Below, piece after piece: positions 54,190 to 64,000 of a DNA stretch of 64,000 nt (the first letter of the stretch is position 1; the number at the start of each line of letters is the position of its first letter). Location of the stretch: assembly GCA_963921195.1 (NCBI GenBank), contig OY992537.1, positions 245,960,414 to 246,024,413 of the forward strand, written 5' to 3'. The notes below the pieces were generated by a model. It was given only the letters and a program-made list of their open reading frames with translations. It had not been told where the DNA came from and ran no database searches. The stretch is from Pegoplata infirma (lineage: Eukaryota; Arthropoda; Insecta; Diptera; Anthomyiidae). The position numbers and the translations under genes are program-made.

Positions 54190-55965
54190 GGTTTATCTGT
54201 CTGTCTGTTCCGCAATAAGTACAGAACGGCTTAACCGATTTTCATGAAATTTTCACCAGAGATAGTACTAACCCAGGAGGGAACTATAGGCCATAAGCGA
54301 CCGCGATCGGACAAAGGGGCGTAAAATGCCACGCCCCTTTATACCATGTTAATTCTATGTCTGCATGTCCGGCAATAACGGAAAAACGGCTTAACCGATT
54401 TTCATGAAATTTTCACCACAGATAGTACTAACCTAGGCGGGAACTATAGGCCATAAGCGACCGCGATCGGACAAAGGGGCGTAAAATGTCACGCCCCGTT
54501 GTACCATGCTAAAGCTATATCTGCATGTCGGGCAATAACGGAAAAAAGGCTGAACCGATTGTCATGAAATTTTCACCACAGATAGTACTAACCGAGGCGG
54601 GAACTGTAGGCCACGCCCCTTTGTTCTATACAGAAACTATGTCTGCCTGTTCCGCAATCACTGAAAAGTGATTTAACCGATTTGACTGAAATTTTGACCA
54701 CAGATAGTACTAATCGAGGCAAAAACTATGAGCTACAATCGAGGGCAATCGAAAAAAGGGGCGTAAAATGCCACGCCCCTTTTTGTTACACTGAAATCTA
54801 TTTCTGCCTTTTCCGCAATTACGCTTAAACGGCTGAACTAGTTTTCATGAAATTTTACCACAGATAGTATTAAGCGAAGCGAAAAGTATGATCCACAATA
54901 GAGGGCAATCGAAGAAATAGGTAAAATGCCACGCTCCATTGTATTACATTGAAAGTTATTTTTTCCTGTTTCGCAATCACGCAAAAACGGCTGAACCAAT
55001 TTTAATGAAGTTTTTACCAAAGATAGTACTAACCGAGCCGGAAACTAGAAATTATAATAGAGCGCGTTTGGACAAAGGGGCGGAAAATGTTACGCGCCTT
55101 TGTACTATACTGAAAGTTTTCTGCCTGTTCCTTAATAACGCTTAAACGACTAAACCGATTTTAACAAAAATTTTTCCATAGATAATACTAACAGAGGCGG
55201 GCACTTAAGTATGTATCAACTGCCACGCCTTTTGCAATGTACTGAAAGTTCATTCTGCCTTTCCGTAATCACGTTTAAACGGTTATTATAATTTTCACCA
55301 CAGTTACTTAGTACTTATTGAGGCGGAAACTATAGACACGACCAGACAAAGGCGTGAATTGCCACGTCCCTTTGTAATACATTTGAAATTTATTTCTGCC
55401 CGATCCGTACACACGCGTTAATGATGAAAAAATTTTAATTAAATTTTCACCACAGATGGTATTTACCGGGGCGATCGGGAAAAGGGGCTTAAAATGCCGC
55501 ACCCCTTTGTATTAAATTAAAAATATTTTTTCCTGTTGAACGATATGCCATATTACCCCGCGATTAGACAAATTTGTAATATGTAGAACGCTATTTCTGG
55601 CTTATTTGCTATCATGCAAAAACGGCTTAATCAACTCCTTTAAACACTACTGTTAGAACTAACTGAACGCGAACTATTTGCTATATCAGAACCTGAAAAC
55701 AGTTGAGCCGATTTCAATGAAATTTCCAACACAAACAGTGATTGATAAAAAGGCATATAATTGAACGCCCCTTTGTACTTTAATAAGAGTTATGTCTACT
55801 GAGCAAATTTAGTTGCAATTTTCTTCACGTACTAACCAATAGGGGAACTATAGGTCACATGAGACCAAAATTTAACTAAATGCGTTAAATGCCACACCCA
55901 CTTGAACTACAGTGAAAGTTATGTCTTTATTGATGTTTTCACTACATAAAGTGCTAACCGAGGAT
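54190..55965 (+). repeat. Tandem array, about 120-165-bp unit, at least ten units
   Basis: Each unit has CTGCCTGTTCCGCAATAACG, AACGGCTTAACCGATTTTCA, TGAAATTTTCACCACAGATA, GTACTAACCGAGGCGGGAAC, TATAGGCCA and TGCCACGCCCCTTTGTA. The first units (54190-54640) are well conserved; units become shorter and more diverged to the right. Confidence 0.85.
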
Positions 55966-55976
55966 GGAACTATAGG

Positions 55977-56778
55977 TAGGCTGACCATACGTACTGATTT
56001 GATGAGTACATGCACTGATTTTTAAACACGTGTTCTGATCAAAAGGCGTTGTACTGATTTGTACTGATTTTTTGAAATATGTACTGATTGTACTGATTTT
56101 TGAACATTTCAACATAAAAAATAATTTTGTTCGAAAATTGTATACAAAAACTTGAATTTCCATAAAATAATTTGAGTTAAAACAATTCTAAAAAGTTCAG
56201 AGTTCGGGATCCTATAAACATGAAAAGAATTATATAAAAAGGCGCCCATAATCTTCGTTTTTAAGCGAAAAGTTTACGGGAAGATGGATTTTTTATATTT
56301 TTAGAAAGATAATTTAATTGCACCAATTCAAATCATTCTGAGATGTTCGATGAGGTAATGTCTTCAGAATTTATTGGACAAATCACTCAGAACATCAGCC
56401 GATATTTAAAAAACATGTGCTCTTTACCTGGGAAGTTTTATAAAAGTCAGAGTTATCAAAACTATGGAAAAAAGCCCTCAGAATTTGAGGGATTTTCTTA
56501 AACTCAAAACCTGTGGGTTCTGCACTGAAACAAAATAAGGCAGTTGCTTTTAAACCTTTGTTTTTAAACAGCTCTTTTCAAGCAGTTGTTTTTTATCAGT
56601 TGTTTTTACTGAAATACTAATTGCCCCAAATTTGTTAGATTAACCGAATTTTTTTTGAGTGTTGGAAAAATTATCAGTGTTTTGCCATAGAAAAGAGTTT
56701 TTGAGAGGTATTTCACGAAAATTTAAACGTAAAAGCTTGGGCGTACTGATTTAAGTTCAGAAAAAAATGGTCACCCTA
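55977..56778. mobile_element. hAT-like element, TAGGSTGACCAT ends, 802 bp
   Basis: Left TAGGCTGACCATACGTACTG, right (inverse reading) TAGGGTGACCATTTTTTTCT. Exact 8-bp duplication ACTATAGG (55969-55976, 56779-56786). GTACTGATTTGTACTGATTT repeats lie near the left end. No transposase. A broken copy is at 46750-47128. Confidence 0.8.
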
Positions 56779-57084
56779 ACTATAGGTTCCTTTTAAAAGC
56801 CATTAAAAAAATACATTAATATTAGGTTTGTTCCCATGACGGAGGAACACGTACACACCATGTTCCCGACGCTAAGCAAAATAAAAAAAAAAACATCATG
56901 AATATGTTTATATTTACCAGTGAAAAGCCACGAAGAAGTAGACAAAATGACTTATAAAAAAGTCATTCATTCGCCGGGTGCAAAACAGCTAGTAGTAGTA
57001 TATTATTAAATTCTCTACTACATATCGTGGCCACTTTAAAAAAACAAAAAAAGCTTGAGACGTTTTTTTATATTTGCTATATCG

Positions 57085-57747
57085 CAGCGGTTACCAACCT
57101 TTTTGGCTCGCGTACCCCTAATTTTAAATTTTATCAGCCGCGTACCCCCTAACGCGTTTTGCTCCTCGCTCCTTGGGGTGGTTCAATGCATCTGAAAACG
57201 CGGACTTTGAGCTGATTTTTCTGCAGAGTAAAAACTGCTGAAAATATTGAAAATCTGATTTCACCAGTCGATTCTACACCAAAAATTAAAACAACGAACA
57301 TTATGCGAACTGTCAAAAAAGTTTCAAAAACGCATCACAGATGGCGGAAATATAATGTTCTTAATTTCTTTAAATGTTTTTTTTAATACGAGGGCAGATC
57401 AATAATTCCGTATATACAATGAAAGGGCATTTTGAGCTTACCAAAATTTCCACTCTATCACAACCCGTCTCAAAAATGACCAAAACACGTTTTTGGAGAA
57501 ATTTGACATAAATTTTCTCAAAACACTGACACCATTGAAAAATTTAGGAACCATATTCGAAATCAGCATCGAAAGATTAATTGAAAACAAGATGTCAGAT
57601 CTCACAATACTATCCAAAAAAACTGGCAAAAAATGCTCTCTAACTTGAAAGGTTAATGAATGTCGAAATTACTAAAATTTTGCGTACCCCCGCAGAGAGT
57701 TTCGCGTAACCCCTAGTGGTACGCGTACCATAGGTTGGTAACCGCTG
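57085..57747. mobile_element. hAT-type element, CAGCGGTTACCAACCT ends, 663 bp
   Basis: Perfect 16-bp TIRs and an exact 8-bp duplication CTATATCG (57077-57084, 57748-57755). Subterminal GCGTACCCCTA words sit at both ends. No transposase frame; the minus-strand frame at 57438-57629 has no hAT motif. A fragment is at 5318. Confidence 0.9.
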
Positions 57748-57759
57748 CTATATCGGATA

Positions 57760-59330
57760 CTATTAGTTTTAGAATATACGATTTTTTTATTAAACCGATT
57801 AACCGAACAATTTTAAATTTTTCGATTACTAATCGGTAAAGTTATAACTCTTTAATTATTTGCTCGATTAACCGATCTTAACTTAAACCCGATTAGAACA
57901 ATATATAAATATAGCCTTGCGAAAAATAGCAACAATAAAGCATGTGTTGCAATATTTATGCCAAAGAAATGTAATTAATATACATACAAACGTTCTTGTT
58001 GTAGCATAACAAAACGCAATATAAATTGGTATTATAGAGGATTAGAGGCTTTTTAATTTTTTATTGCAATTTATAACCAACAACTTAGCATTAGTTTCAG
58101 TAACTTTTTGTATCTTCATCCTCTTAAACTGTTTGAATTCTCAAAAACCATCATAACTTATGTTCAAGAATTAATTTTGAATCTGTGCTATTTTTTATTT
58201 CATAAAAAATGTTTCGTTTTGAATACATTGTTTCAAATATTTAGGGTGAAAACATGTTTAACATGAAAAGGGGTTGTTTCCTAAACCTTAAATGGGCTTT
58301 TTTGTGGGTGCAATATGTATAACAAGAGTGGTGGGGTGGTTTGTTGTAATAGAAGTTAATGTGTTAATATCGTATAGTTTATCATTTTATGTGGTTTTTT
58401 ATTACATTCTTTGAATTTTTTATTACTGGCCAAAATTAGATATATTAATAAATTTAACCTATGTTTGCAATACATTATTTATATCGTTTTCAATGGGGGG
58501 GAATCTTCTCATTGAATTTAACTCGTAAATCAAAAATTTTCCTAAAATCCAATGAATACTTAAACTATACAAGGTGTTACTTTAACACAAATCCAACTGT
58601 GACCAAAAAAAATAATGAAAAAGGATCGTATTTTCCACATTAATAAGTTAAACTTGTACCTTGTAATGTTTGAAAAATTTAAATTAAAAAAAAGAAATAT
58701 TTTGATATTTTTTTTTTTCTTTTGTAAACAATCTCTTCGTAAACCAATACACATATTTCAATAGATTAATTTATATTTAAATATAAAACTAGTTTTCAGC
58801 TTAAACATTAACAATTTGACAACTAAATATTCACACCTGTTTCTTTTATTTTCTAGATTTTTTTTTCTTCGCTTTGTTTTAAATGAAATCCATGAACACA
58901 AAATAGATCTGTAACCTAAACAAAAATGAATGAAAATGTTTTTTGTTTTTGTTGGTTTAAGGCCTATCCCTAATATTTATATACATCAATTTCTTTTTGT
59001 GGAGATTTTAATCTATGTTAATGGACAATATGTGTAAAATCGTTAATTTATGATTTAATATTTACGTATCTAATCTTGGATTTTCTTAAAAAACACATCC
59101 TATACACATACCAATCAATTATTTAAATTTTGATCAATTAAACGATGAAATATGTCGATTTAGTAAAATGTCAAAATAGCGGGACATCTGGTCTAATGTC
59201 TCATAAACTAAAAATATTTTAAAATCATAATGTAATACACCAAACACTCATTCGACGCTGTTAATGGAAATAGATTTGTTCACTGAGTAAAGCGTTACAT
59301 TCTGTCATTTGTGTTAGGAAAACTACACTT
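57760..59330. other. Mostly single-copy-looking DNA, no gene identified
   Basis: 57775-57890 has repeated ACCGATTAACCGA/TCGATTACTAATCGG words. The rest has no partner in the window and no convincing frame. Confidence 0.35.
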
Positions 59331-59339
59331 AGGAGTTTT

Positions 59340-59570
59340 TTTAGACAACAAGTTTTACGAAAAACAGAATTCTAAAATCCCAGCTTTGCACTCTAAAATT
59401 AAGCTGAATATTATTTTTTTTTAATAAAAATTTTAATTTTAAAAGAACTGGTAGGGAACTAAAAAACTACTCAAAAACTCCGCCATTTACCTCAAATTCC
59501 CAATTGTTCGCTTTTTTGCTTGCATTGCATCAAAATCGTGTAAATCGAGGGTTACCTAGTACCATAATAT
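59340..59570 (-). mobile_element. Pogo/Tigger-like terminus fragment, minus
   Basis: In inverse reading, AGGTAACCCTCGATTTACAC starts at about 59567 and resembles the end at 31484. The inner boundary is unknown. Confidence 0.4.
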
Positions 59571-59733
59571 GTATTTTTAAATTTTAGTAAAGTGGGGTGT
59601 AAAAAAACAAATTTTTACCATTTGAAAAAAAAAAACATTTTTGGATGAAAATTGTTTCCCAGTAAAAAAAATTAACAATAACACAGCCCTACAAAAAAAG
59701 GTTTTGACCCAGAAACTACACCCACTTATTTGT

Positions 59734-60050
59734 ACCTTCTGAATTCAACTCCGCCATCAGAATTGAAATCTATCGTTGGGTTTTCTTGTAATCAAGAAAA
59801 GAATTCAATTCCGCCATCAGAATTGAATTATATCGTTGGATTTTCTTGTAATCACAGCCGGACAGACGGGCGGTTTTAGAATCGAATGTATAGAATGCGA
59901 ATAGAATGTATTTGTACCTTCTGAATTCAATTCCGCCATCAGAATTGAAATCTATCGTTGGGTTTTCTTGTAATCAAGAAAAGAATTCAATTCCGCCATC
60001 AGAATTGGATTCTATCGTTGGATTTTCTTGTGATCACAGCCGGACAGATC
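59734..60050. repeat. Nested duplication, GAATTCAATTCCGCCATCAG
   Basis: A unit of about 60 bp (GAATTCAATTCCGCCATCAG, AATTGAAATCTATCGTTGG, TTTTCTTGTAATCA) is present twice, and that pair is duplicated again about 178 bp away. Each pair is followed by CACAGCCGGACAGA. Confidence 0.75.
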
Positions 60051-60620
60051 GATGACTGATCGGTTATCGATCACTGATAGAAATATCGCTTAATGACCGA
60101 TATTTCGATGAGTTAGGTTAGGTTAGGTTTAAGAGGCGACACATAAGTGTCCACAAGACCAGTTGTTGATCCATAGTGATTCCTCATACAGTTGGGGTAG
60201 GTAGGTTTACAATAAGAACAAGTCTCTTATATTCATCATCCAAATTCCATATCGCATAGCTTAGTAGCCTTCACATATTTTACTATATTCCACGGATTAA
60301 TGCCCTTTAGTTCCTCTAGTGTCTGAAAGAAAAAGGAATCAAAACAATTAAAGCGCGTGCGTGATAGCGCCGGACATTGACAAAGATAGTGTAAGGTATC
60401 TTCATCCTCATTCCAGCACCATCTGCACAAATCATCTGAGCTACGATTGATTTTCTTTAAAAAAGTTTTCAAATTTGTGTGGCCAGTAATTATACCAACA
60501 TACATACGTAGTTCATACTTTTCCATCTTCAATAAAGTTTTTTGAAGCTCCTTGCTTTGAGATTCCCATTCGATGAGTTACACACGAAATGACAATACTG
60601 TGGTTGGAGGGTATAAAAAA
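60035..60620 (-). mobile_element. Mini-me/Helitron-like fragment, split by a LINE
   Basis: GATCGATGACTGATCGGTTATCGATCACTG and GACCGATATTTCGATGAGTTA lie left of the LINE. CACACGAAATGACAATACTG and GGTTGGAGGGTATAAAAAA lie right of it. Minus orientation, 5' end at about 60620. Confidence 0.7.
60116..60568 (-). mobile_element. 5'-truncated LINE, copy 3
   Basis: Flanked by a 12-bp duplication TTCGATGAGTTA (60104-60115, 60569-60580). The minus-strand 3' end has a CCTAACCTAACCTAA tail. An open frame of 98 codons (60236-60532) encodes the C-terminus of a LINE ORF2: D-L-C-R-W-C-W-N-E-D-E-D-T-L-H-Y-L-C-Q-C-P-A-L-S-R-T-R-F. It has the same C-x2-C...H-x4-C layout as copy 1 and no disruption. Short duplication and tail show target-primed insertion into a mini-me element. 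Confidence 0.85.
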
Positions 60621-60624
60621 GACA

Positions 60625-61205
60625 CATAAAAATGCTATGGAAGCATTTCCTTCAACTTCAGGTAAGCTAATATAAAAACTATAATTGCGATTTTTTTTAT
60701 CAGAGGTATAATTAATTTTTTGCTGGTAAATAATTGTTTTAAATCCTAAAATATTCTCCAGAAGGTTTTTTAACACCGTGTAGTGTATCAAAAAAATTCC
60801 GCAAGATCGAGTTTTTTAAACTTGTTTCAAAAATAACGTCATTTTACATGGCAACTGCTATGTTTAGTAAACAGAATCACCGTTTCGTAATTTTCAAAAC
60901 TCTTTTAGTATCTGTTGTAATACTAAGCATGGGGAAGTACATTGATAAGTGACTTGTGATATATTGAGATGTTCGATTATGTAGCCGTGAATATTTATAC
61001 AATAATAGTGGACCCCTGACTGTGTTGTTTTACTTGTATTCTCTTATTTATTTTTTTCTATTTTTCTTGTTAAGATATTATTTGGGATCTATAATAAATT
61101 AGAACTACAACAAGTTTATTTTTGTACCATGATATTGTCAAAAAAGTGCCACTACTGATAACTTCATAATTCAGTATCATCTTTAATTAAGTTTGTATAT
61201 GTGTA
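60625..61205. other. AT-rich DNA, no gene seen
   Basis: The minus-strand frame at 60513-60791 crosses a LINE/mini-me junction and is not a gene. Otherwise featureless. Confidence 0.35.
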
Positions 61206-61210
61206 TAATA

Positions 61211-61413
61211 GGGTGGAGCGGACTCTGCTTATTTTCGTATTTCTATTCGGTTGATATATGGATTATAAGAATCATGCTTGGATCCATGGTGAGAGTTGTG
61301 CTGATGATAAGTTTGTCTCACCCAAGTCAATTTAAGAACCGGAAAGAAAAATTGGAATGGAAAAGAGATAATCCAAATCCAAATTAAAAAAAAGTTGTAA
61401 ATCGCTCCACACT
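61211..61413. mobile_element. Small TIR element, GGGTGGAGCG ends
   Basis: Left GGGTGGAGCGGACTC after TA, right AAATCGCTCCACAC before TTA. About 203 bp. Terminus related to GGGTGGCAC (3025) and GGGTGGGGC (37681). Confidence 0.6.
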
Positions 61414-61419
61414 TATATA

Positions 61420-61820
61420 AATATTTAAGACAAAAAAAAATAACATCCAAACTAGTAACTATAAATTAATTTTAATGTATTGTACATTGACATCGACAAA
61501 TGTTTAAAGCTTAAGTGTTTTTTTTTTTTATAAAAACAAAAATTAAAATCTTGATATTTTTTAACGCTTGCTCAGCAAAAGTGTGAAACTACTGTTATAA
61601 TAAATACTAAAATGTAGTATAAAATATTTAAAAATTTTAATCCGCTGTTAATATTTCGGTATACGATCGTACACAGAAAAAAACGAAAAAATTAATTTAC
61701 ATGTGTCTCCAAAAAAAAAAATATAAGTAGACAAACGAGGTGAATAAATGGTTGAGGTGAAATTAAGATTTCTAGCGGCTGAACTGTTATTGTTATAATT
61801 GGCAATCTCTCTGTAGAAAA
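61420..61820. other. AT-rich DNA, no gene seen
   Basis: TA followed by CACAGAAAAAAACG at 61671-61686 may be another TA-flanked MITE terminus without a partner. Confidence 0.3.
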
Positions 61821-62205
61821 TAGTGTTGCCACTTCTTGGATAATGATCCAAAAAATGGATAATTTAAAAATGTTTGGATACTCTTTGGATAATTACATTT
61901 TTGTATAATTTATGGATAATTTTATCAGTTACAATTTAAAATTCTAAATGGACTAAATGCATATACATATATATATTTTTATTTTGATTTAATTTGGCGA
62001 TTTTCGTTAGTTATTTCTTATTTGACAACACTTCTTTTGTTTTTAGTTTTAGCAATATCTTTAAATTTGGAGCTTTTCAAATTTCAAAGCCTTATTGGAC
62101 CACAAAAAATATGGTCTTTTTGATTATTTGGATGTCCAAATTAATTGAGCAAACATTTTTAAAATTACAAATTGTGCTGGTGAAAATCTTTTTCTAAATT
62201 TAGAA

Positions 62206-62340
62206 AATGTTTTTAAATTTCTTATGATTCTTCCATTTTCTAATTCATCAGTAGAAAGAGTTTTTAGTAAATTAAAGATAACAAAAACCGATTTACGAAA
62301 TCAATTATGTATCTACTTTTGCTTTAATTCTTTTTACAAA
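62206..62340 (+). pseudogene. hAT transposase C-terminal (hATC) domain remnant
   Basis: From 62206 one frame reads E-N-V-F-K-F-L-M-I-L-P-F-S-N-S-S-V-E-R-V-F-S, then K-L-K-I-T-K-T-D-L-R-N-Q-L. The pattern I-L-P-x-S-x-x-x-x-E-R-x-F-S followed by T-x-x-R-x-x-L is the conserved C-terminal dimerisation region of hAT transposases. Upstream coding sequence is frameshifted (a plus-strand frame 61994-62197 may be part of it), and the catalytic residues are not recognisable. Confidence 0.75.
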
Positions 62341-62476
62341 CATTGAAAGAAATAGGGGTTCAAACCTTGAGCCCACAATAGAAATGTTAAAAAAAAAATT
62401 AACTATTATTATAAAATAATTTTTATTCTGAACAGTACAAAATGTATGATTTTTATTCAAAAAATAATTTCATTTA

Positions 62477-62602
62477 GGCTGGATTACTCAATGATCCGTT
62501 ATAAAATAACTCTCGTTAAATTTAACTATTTCATACAAATTTTGACATAAGGCTCCATTAAATAGGCAGTTAGCAGCTAACTTTTCATTGAGTAATCCGC
62601 CC
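62477..62602. mobile_element. PIF/Harbinger-like MITE, 126 bp
   Basis: TIR GGCTGGATTACTCAATGA left, TCATTGAGTAATCCGCCC right (one mismatch). TTA flanks both sides (62474-62476, 62603-62605), the 3-bp duplication typical of PIF/Harbinger. Inserted in the hAT remnant. Confidence 0.7.
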
Positions 62603-62793
62603 TTATTCTTTAAATTGAATTTAAATAAAGCACTTTTGTTTCGTAAAAAAAAATGTTTTTGATATTTTGGATAATTTTCGGGATTTTGGATAATTTCGGA
62701 CAAACTTCTGGATAATTTATTGGTTGATTATTATTCAATTCAAGCAGTAATGAATAGAAAAACGAATATTTATCCAACACATATCTAAGCAAT

Positions 62794-63200
62794 GCAGTGG
62801 CGGTGATGTCTAGAGTGCCATCCTATCAGTATTGTTAATGTTATAAAACAATATTCGTGGTTCGATTCCGGACTGGGTATTGATATTAATAAAAAATTCA
62901 CATATTAGATAAACAATTACCTTTAACAAAACAAACTGGCATTTAAATCCTACTGATGAAGACAGTTAACTGGAACTGTCCTAAACCGGTATAGGAATAC
63001 CAGAAATGTCTATAGTTTTCAGAAATTAAATTTTTCTTCTACATTTTTCAACTCAAACCCTTATAACCAGAAATGTCTATAGTTTTCAGAAATTAAATTT
63101 TTCTTCTACATTTTTCAACTCAAACCCTTATAACAAATAGAATTAGAGCCCGTGCTCGATCTGTACTAACAGAAAAATCAACAAATATAAATTTTATAAT
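62794..63200 (+). repeat. SINE, copy 2, with tRNA-like head
   Basis: The head at 62794-62880 has GTGGCGGTGATGTCTAGAG (A-box-like) and GTGGTTCGATTCC (B box). The body from 62900 is shared with 1650-1880. In the body, CCAGAAATGTCTATAGTTTT through ACTCAAACCCTTATAA is duplicated in tandem (62999-63065, 63066-63132). Confidence 0.6.
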
Positions 63201-63208
63201 ATCTTACA

Positions 63209-64000
63209 TTTTTATACCCTCCACTCTAGTGATAGCGGGTATACATAAGTTTGTCATTCCGTTTGTAACACCTCGAAATATTGGTCTAGGACCCCATAAA
63301 GTATATATATTCATGATCCTCGATCGATTTTAAGACGATCTAGCGATGTCCGTCCGTCCGTCCGTCCGTCTGTCCGTCTGTCTGTCTGTTGAAAACACGC
63401 TAACTTTTGAAAGACTTTACAGAGGCTCCTGAAGTTTGGCATATATGTTGGGCATTTACCTGGTCAGGTTGGTATTGCAATCCAGCGAAATCGGTCCAGT
63501 GATTCAAAAGTTATAAGCAAATGAGTTAATTCCGGCAAGGGTTTTTCTGGAATTTACGAGATAAAACACACGGTAACTTCCGAACGGCAATTCTGAGAGT
63601 ACTGAAGTGTGGCATATATATTTGCCGTTCCTCTCGTCCAGTTCGTTTTAAATTTCAGCCAAATTGGTCCAGTGGTTAAAAAGTTATTAGCAAAACCGTA
63701 AATTTCAGATTAGTTTCACCTTAAATTCACGTGTTGTAAACCCGTTAAACACGTTTTAAAAACATTTGTAAGTCAAAAAAATATTTTACAAGGTATTTTT
63801 GTCAATCAAAAATATTTTTACACTAAAACAAAAAAAAAATACACTCAAAAAAAAATTTACACTCAAAAAAAATTTTACACTCAAAAAAAAATTAGTAAAT
63901 TATTTTTTTTTTTTCAAAAATTAATAAAAAAAAATTTTTTTACATAAAATAAAGTATTTCTAACCAAAAATGGTATTTTTTCCACGTTCGAAAATTTACT
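63209..64000 (+). mobile_element. Mini-me/Helitron-like element, best 5' end, runs off the window
   Basis: TTTTTATACCCTCCACTCTAG, GCGGGTATACATAAGTTTG, GACCCCATAAAGTATATATA, TTCATGATCCTCGATCG and a long (GTCY)n block GTCCGTCCGTCCGTCCGTCT to about 63390. The interior holds two related units (GAAGTTTGGCATATATGTTG at about 63431 and GAAGTGTGGCATATATATTT at about 63604). The 3' end is not in the window. Confidence 0.75.
63844..63892 (+). repeat. Triplicated MITE terminus, TACACTCAAAAAAA
   Basis: TACACTCAAAAAAAAATT occurs three times in tandem at about 63839, 63858 and 63877, directly after AAACAAAAAAAAAA. It is the outer end of the TA-flanked MITE superfamily. Confidence 0.65.

Larger units (their letters stand above)
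54170..56992 (+). mobile_element. Helitron-like element with long tandem array
   Basis: It starts near ATTATAAATCTGAGTGTTGG with CTGTCTGTCTGTTCCGCAAT. It continues as an array to about 55970 and ends CGCCGGGTGCAAAACAGCTAG at 56992, a CTAG terminus after a GC-rich stretch as in Helitrons. It is interrupted by the hAT-like element 55977-56778. I see no helicase gene. Assignment rests on the terminus and the GTCTGTCTGT head. Confidence 0.5.
61826..62720 (+). mobile_element. Degenerate hAT transposon remnant
   Basis: It may begin at TAGTGTTGCCACTTCTTGG (61826). TTGGATAATT and CTGGATAATTT words recur at both ends (61843-61910, 62660-62720). It contains the hAT dimerisation-domain remnant at 62206-62340 and a later Harbinger-type MITE. 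No exact termini or duplication found. Confidence 0.5.

Noticed and set aside
54190..55965. CRISPR array
   Set aside because: Units of 120-165 bp with no short constant repeat and unique spacers, in a eukaryotic repeat element.
57438..57629. Transposase in the hAT element 57085-57747
   Set aside because: No E-R-x-F-S or other hAT motif; the element is only 663 bp and looks non-autonomous.
60513..60791. Minus-strand frame of 92 codons as a gene
   Set aside because: It crosses the LINE/mini-me junction and contains mini-me sequence; no domain.
63350..63395. GTCC/GTCT microsatellite as an independent simple repeat
   Set aside because: It sits at the fixed GTCY position of a mini-me element, so it is part of that element.

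Overview
The window looks like AT-rich, repeat-dense nuclear DNA of an insect, most probably a higher (calyptrate-type) fly. The basis is the absence of operons, ribosome-binding sites or long reading frames, many DNA transposons with clean target-site duplications, 5'-truncated non-LTR retrotransposons, and at least nine copies of a repeat with the mini-me/DINE-type signature: a TATACCCTCCA-like 5' end, a (TA)n block, a GTCYGTCY block and a 3' hairpin. I cannot name the species. No host gene is confidently visible. The best candidate is a terminal-exon-like frame on the minus strand at 2706-2951. All other protein similarity I recognise comes from transposons.

Layout: 1-2500 holds AT-rich repeats, a SINE body and a mini-me fragment, followed by the candidate exon. 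3025-9200 is a mosaic of DNA elements and Helitron-like copies. 9592-10493 is a TA-flanked MITE with a pogo-like element inside it. 10500-12840 is mostly single-copy in appearance. 12890-19240 carries MITEs, a minisatellite, two hAT-type elements and degenerate repeats. 19650-23290 is a cluster of foldback elements, one of them a palindrome with about 565-bp arms carrying two later hAT insertions. 24180-27545 is an outer hAT-like element enclosing a head-to-head Tc1 palindrome, a MITE, a tRNA-like segment and a minisatellite. 27850-36700 is MITE-rich. 37681-41623 is a four-level nest: a foldback DNA element contains a LINE, which contains a Transib-like element, which contains a 25-bp satellite. 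42360-50550 is again a mosaic. 51380-53400 and 57760-59330 look single-copy. 53409-57750 holds a Tc1-type MITE, a long Helitron-like tandem array and hAT elements. 59340-64000 ends with LINE, hAT, SINE and mini-me copies.

The main theme is transposon archaeology, and insertion order can be read from the nesting. The most interesting items are the RSS-like termini of the Transib-like insertion, the palindromic Tc1 and foldback elements, the superfamily of TA-flanked MITEs that share CACTC/GAGTG ends but not interiors, and the gene-like minus-strand frame. Family names rest on termini, target-site duplications and short protein motifs read by eye. No database search was possible. Boundaries with an observed target duplication are precise; others are approximate.
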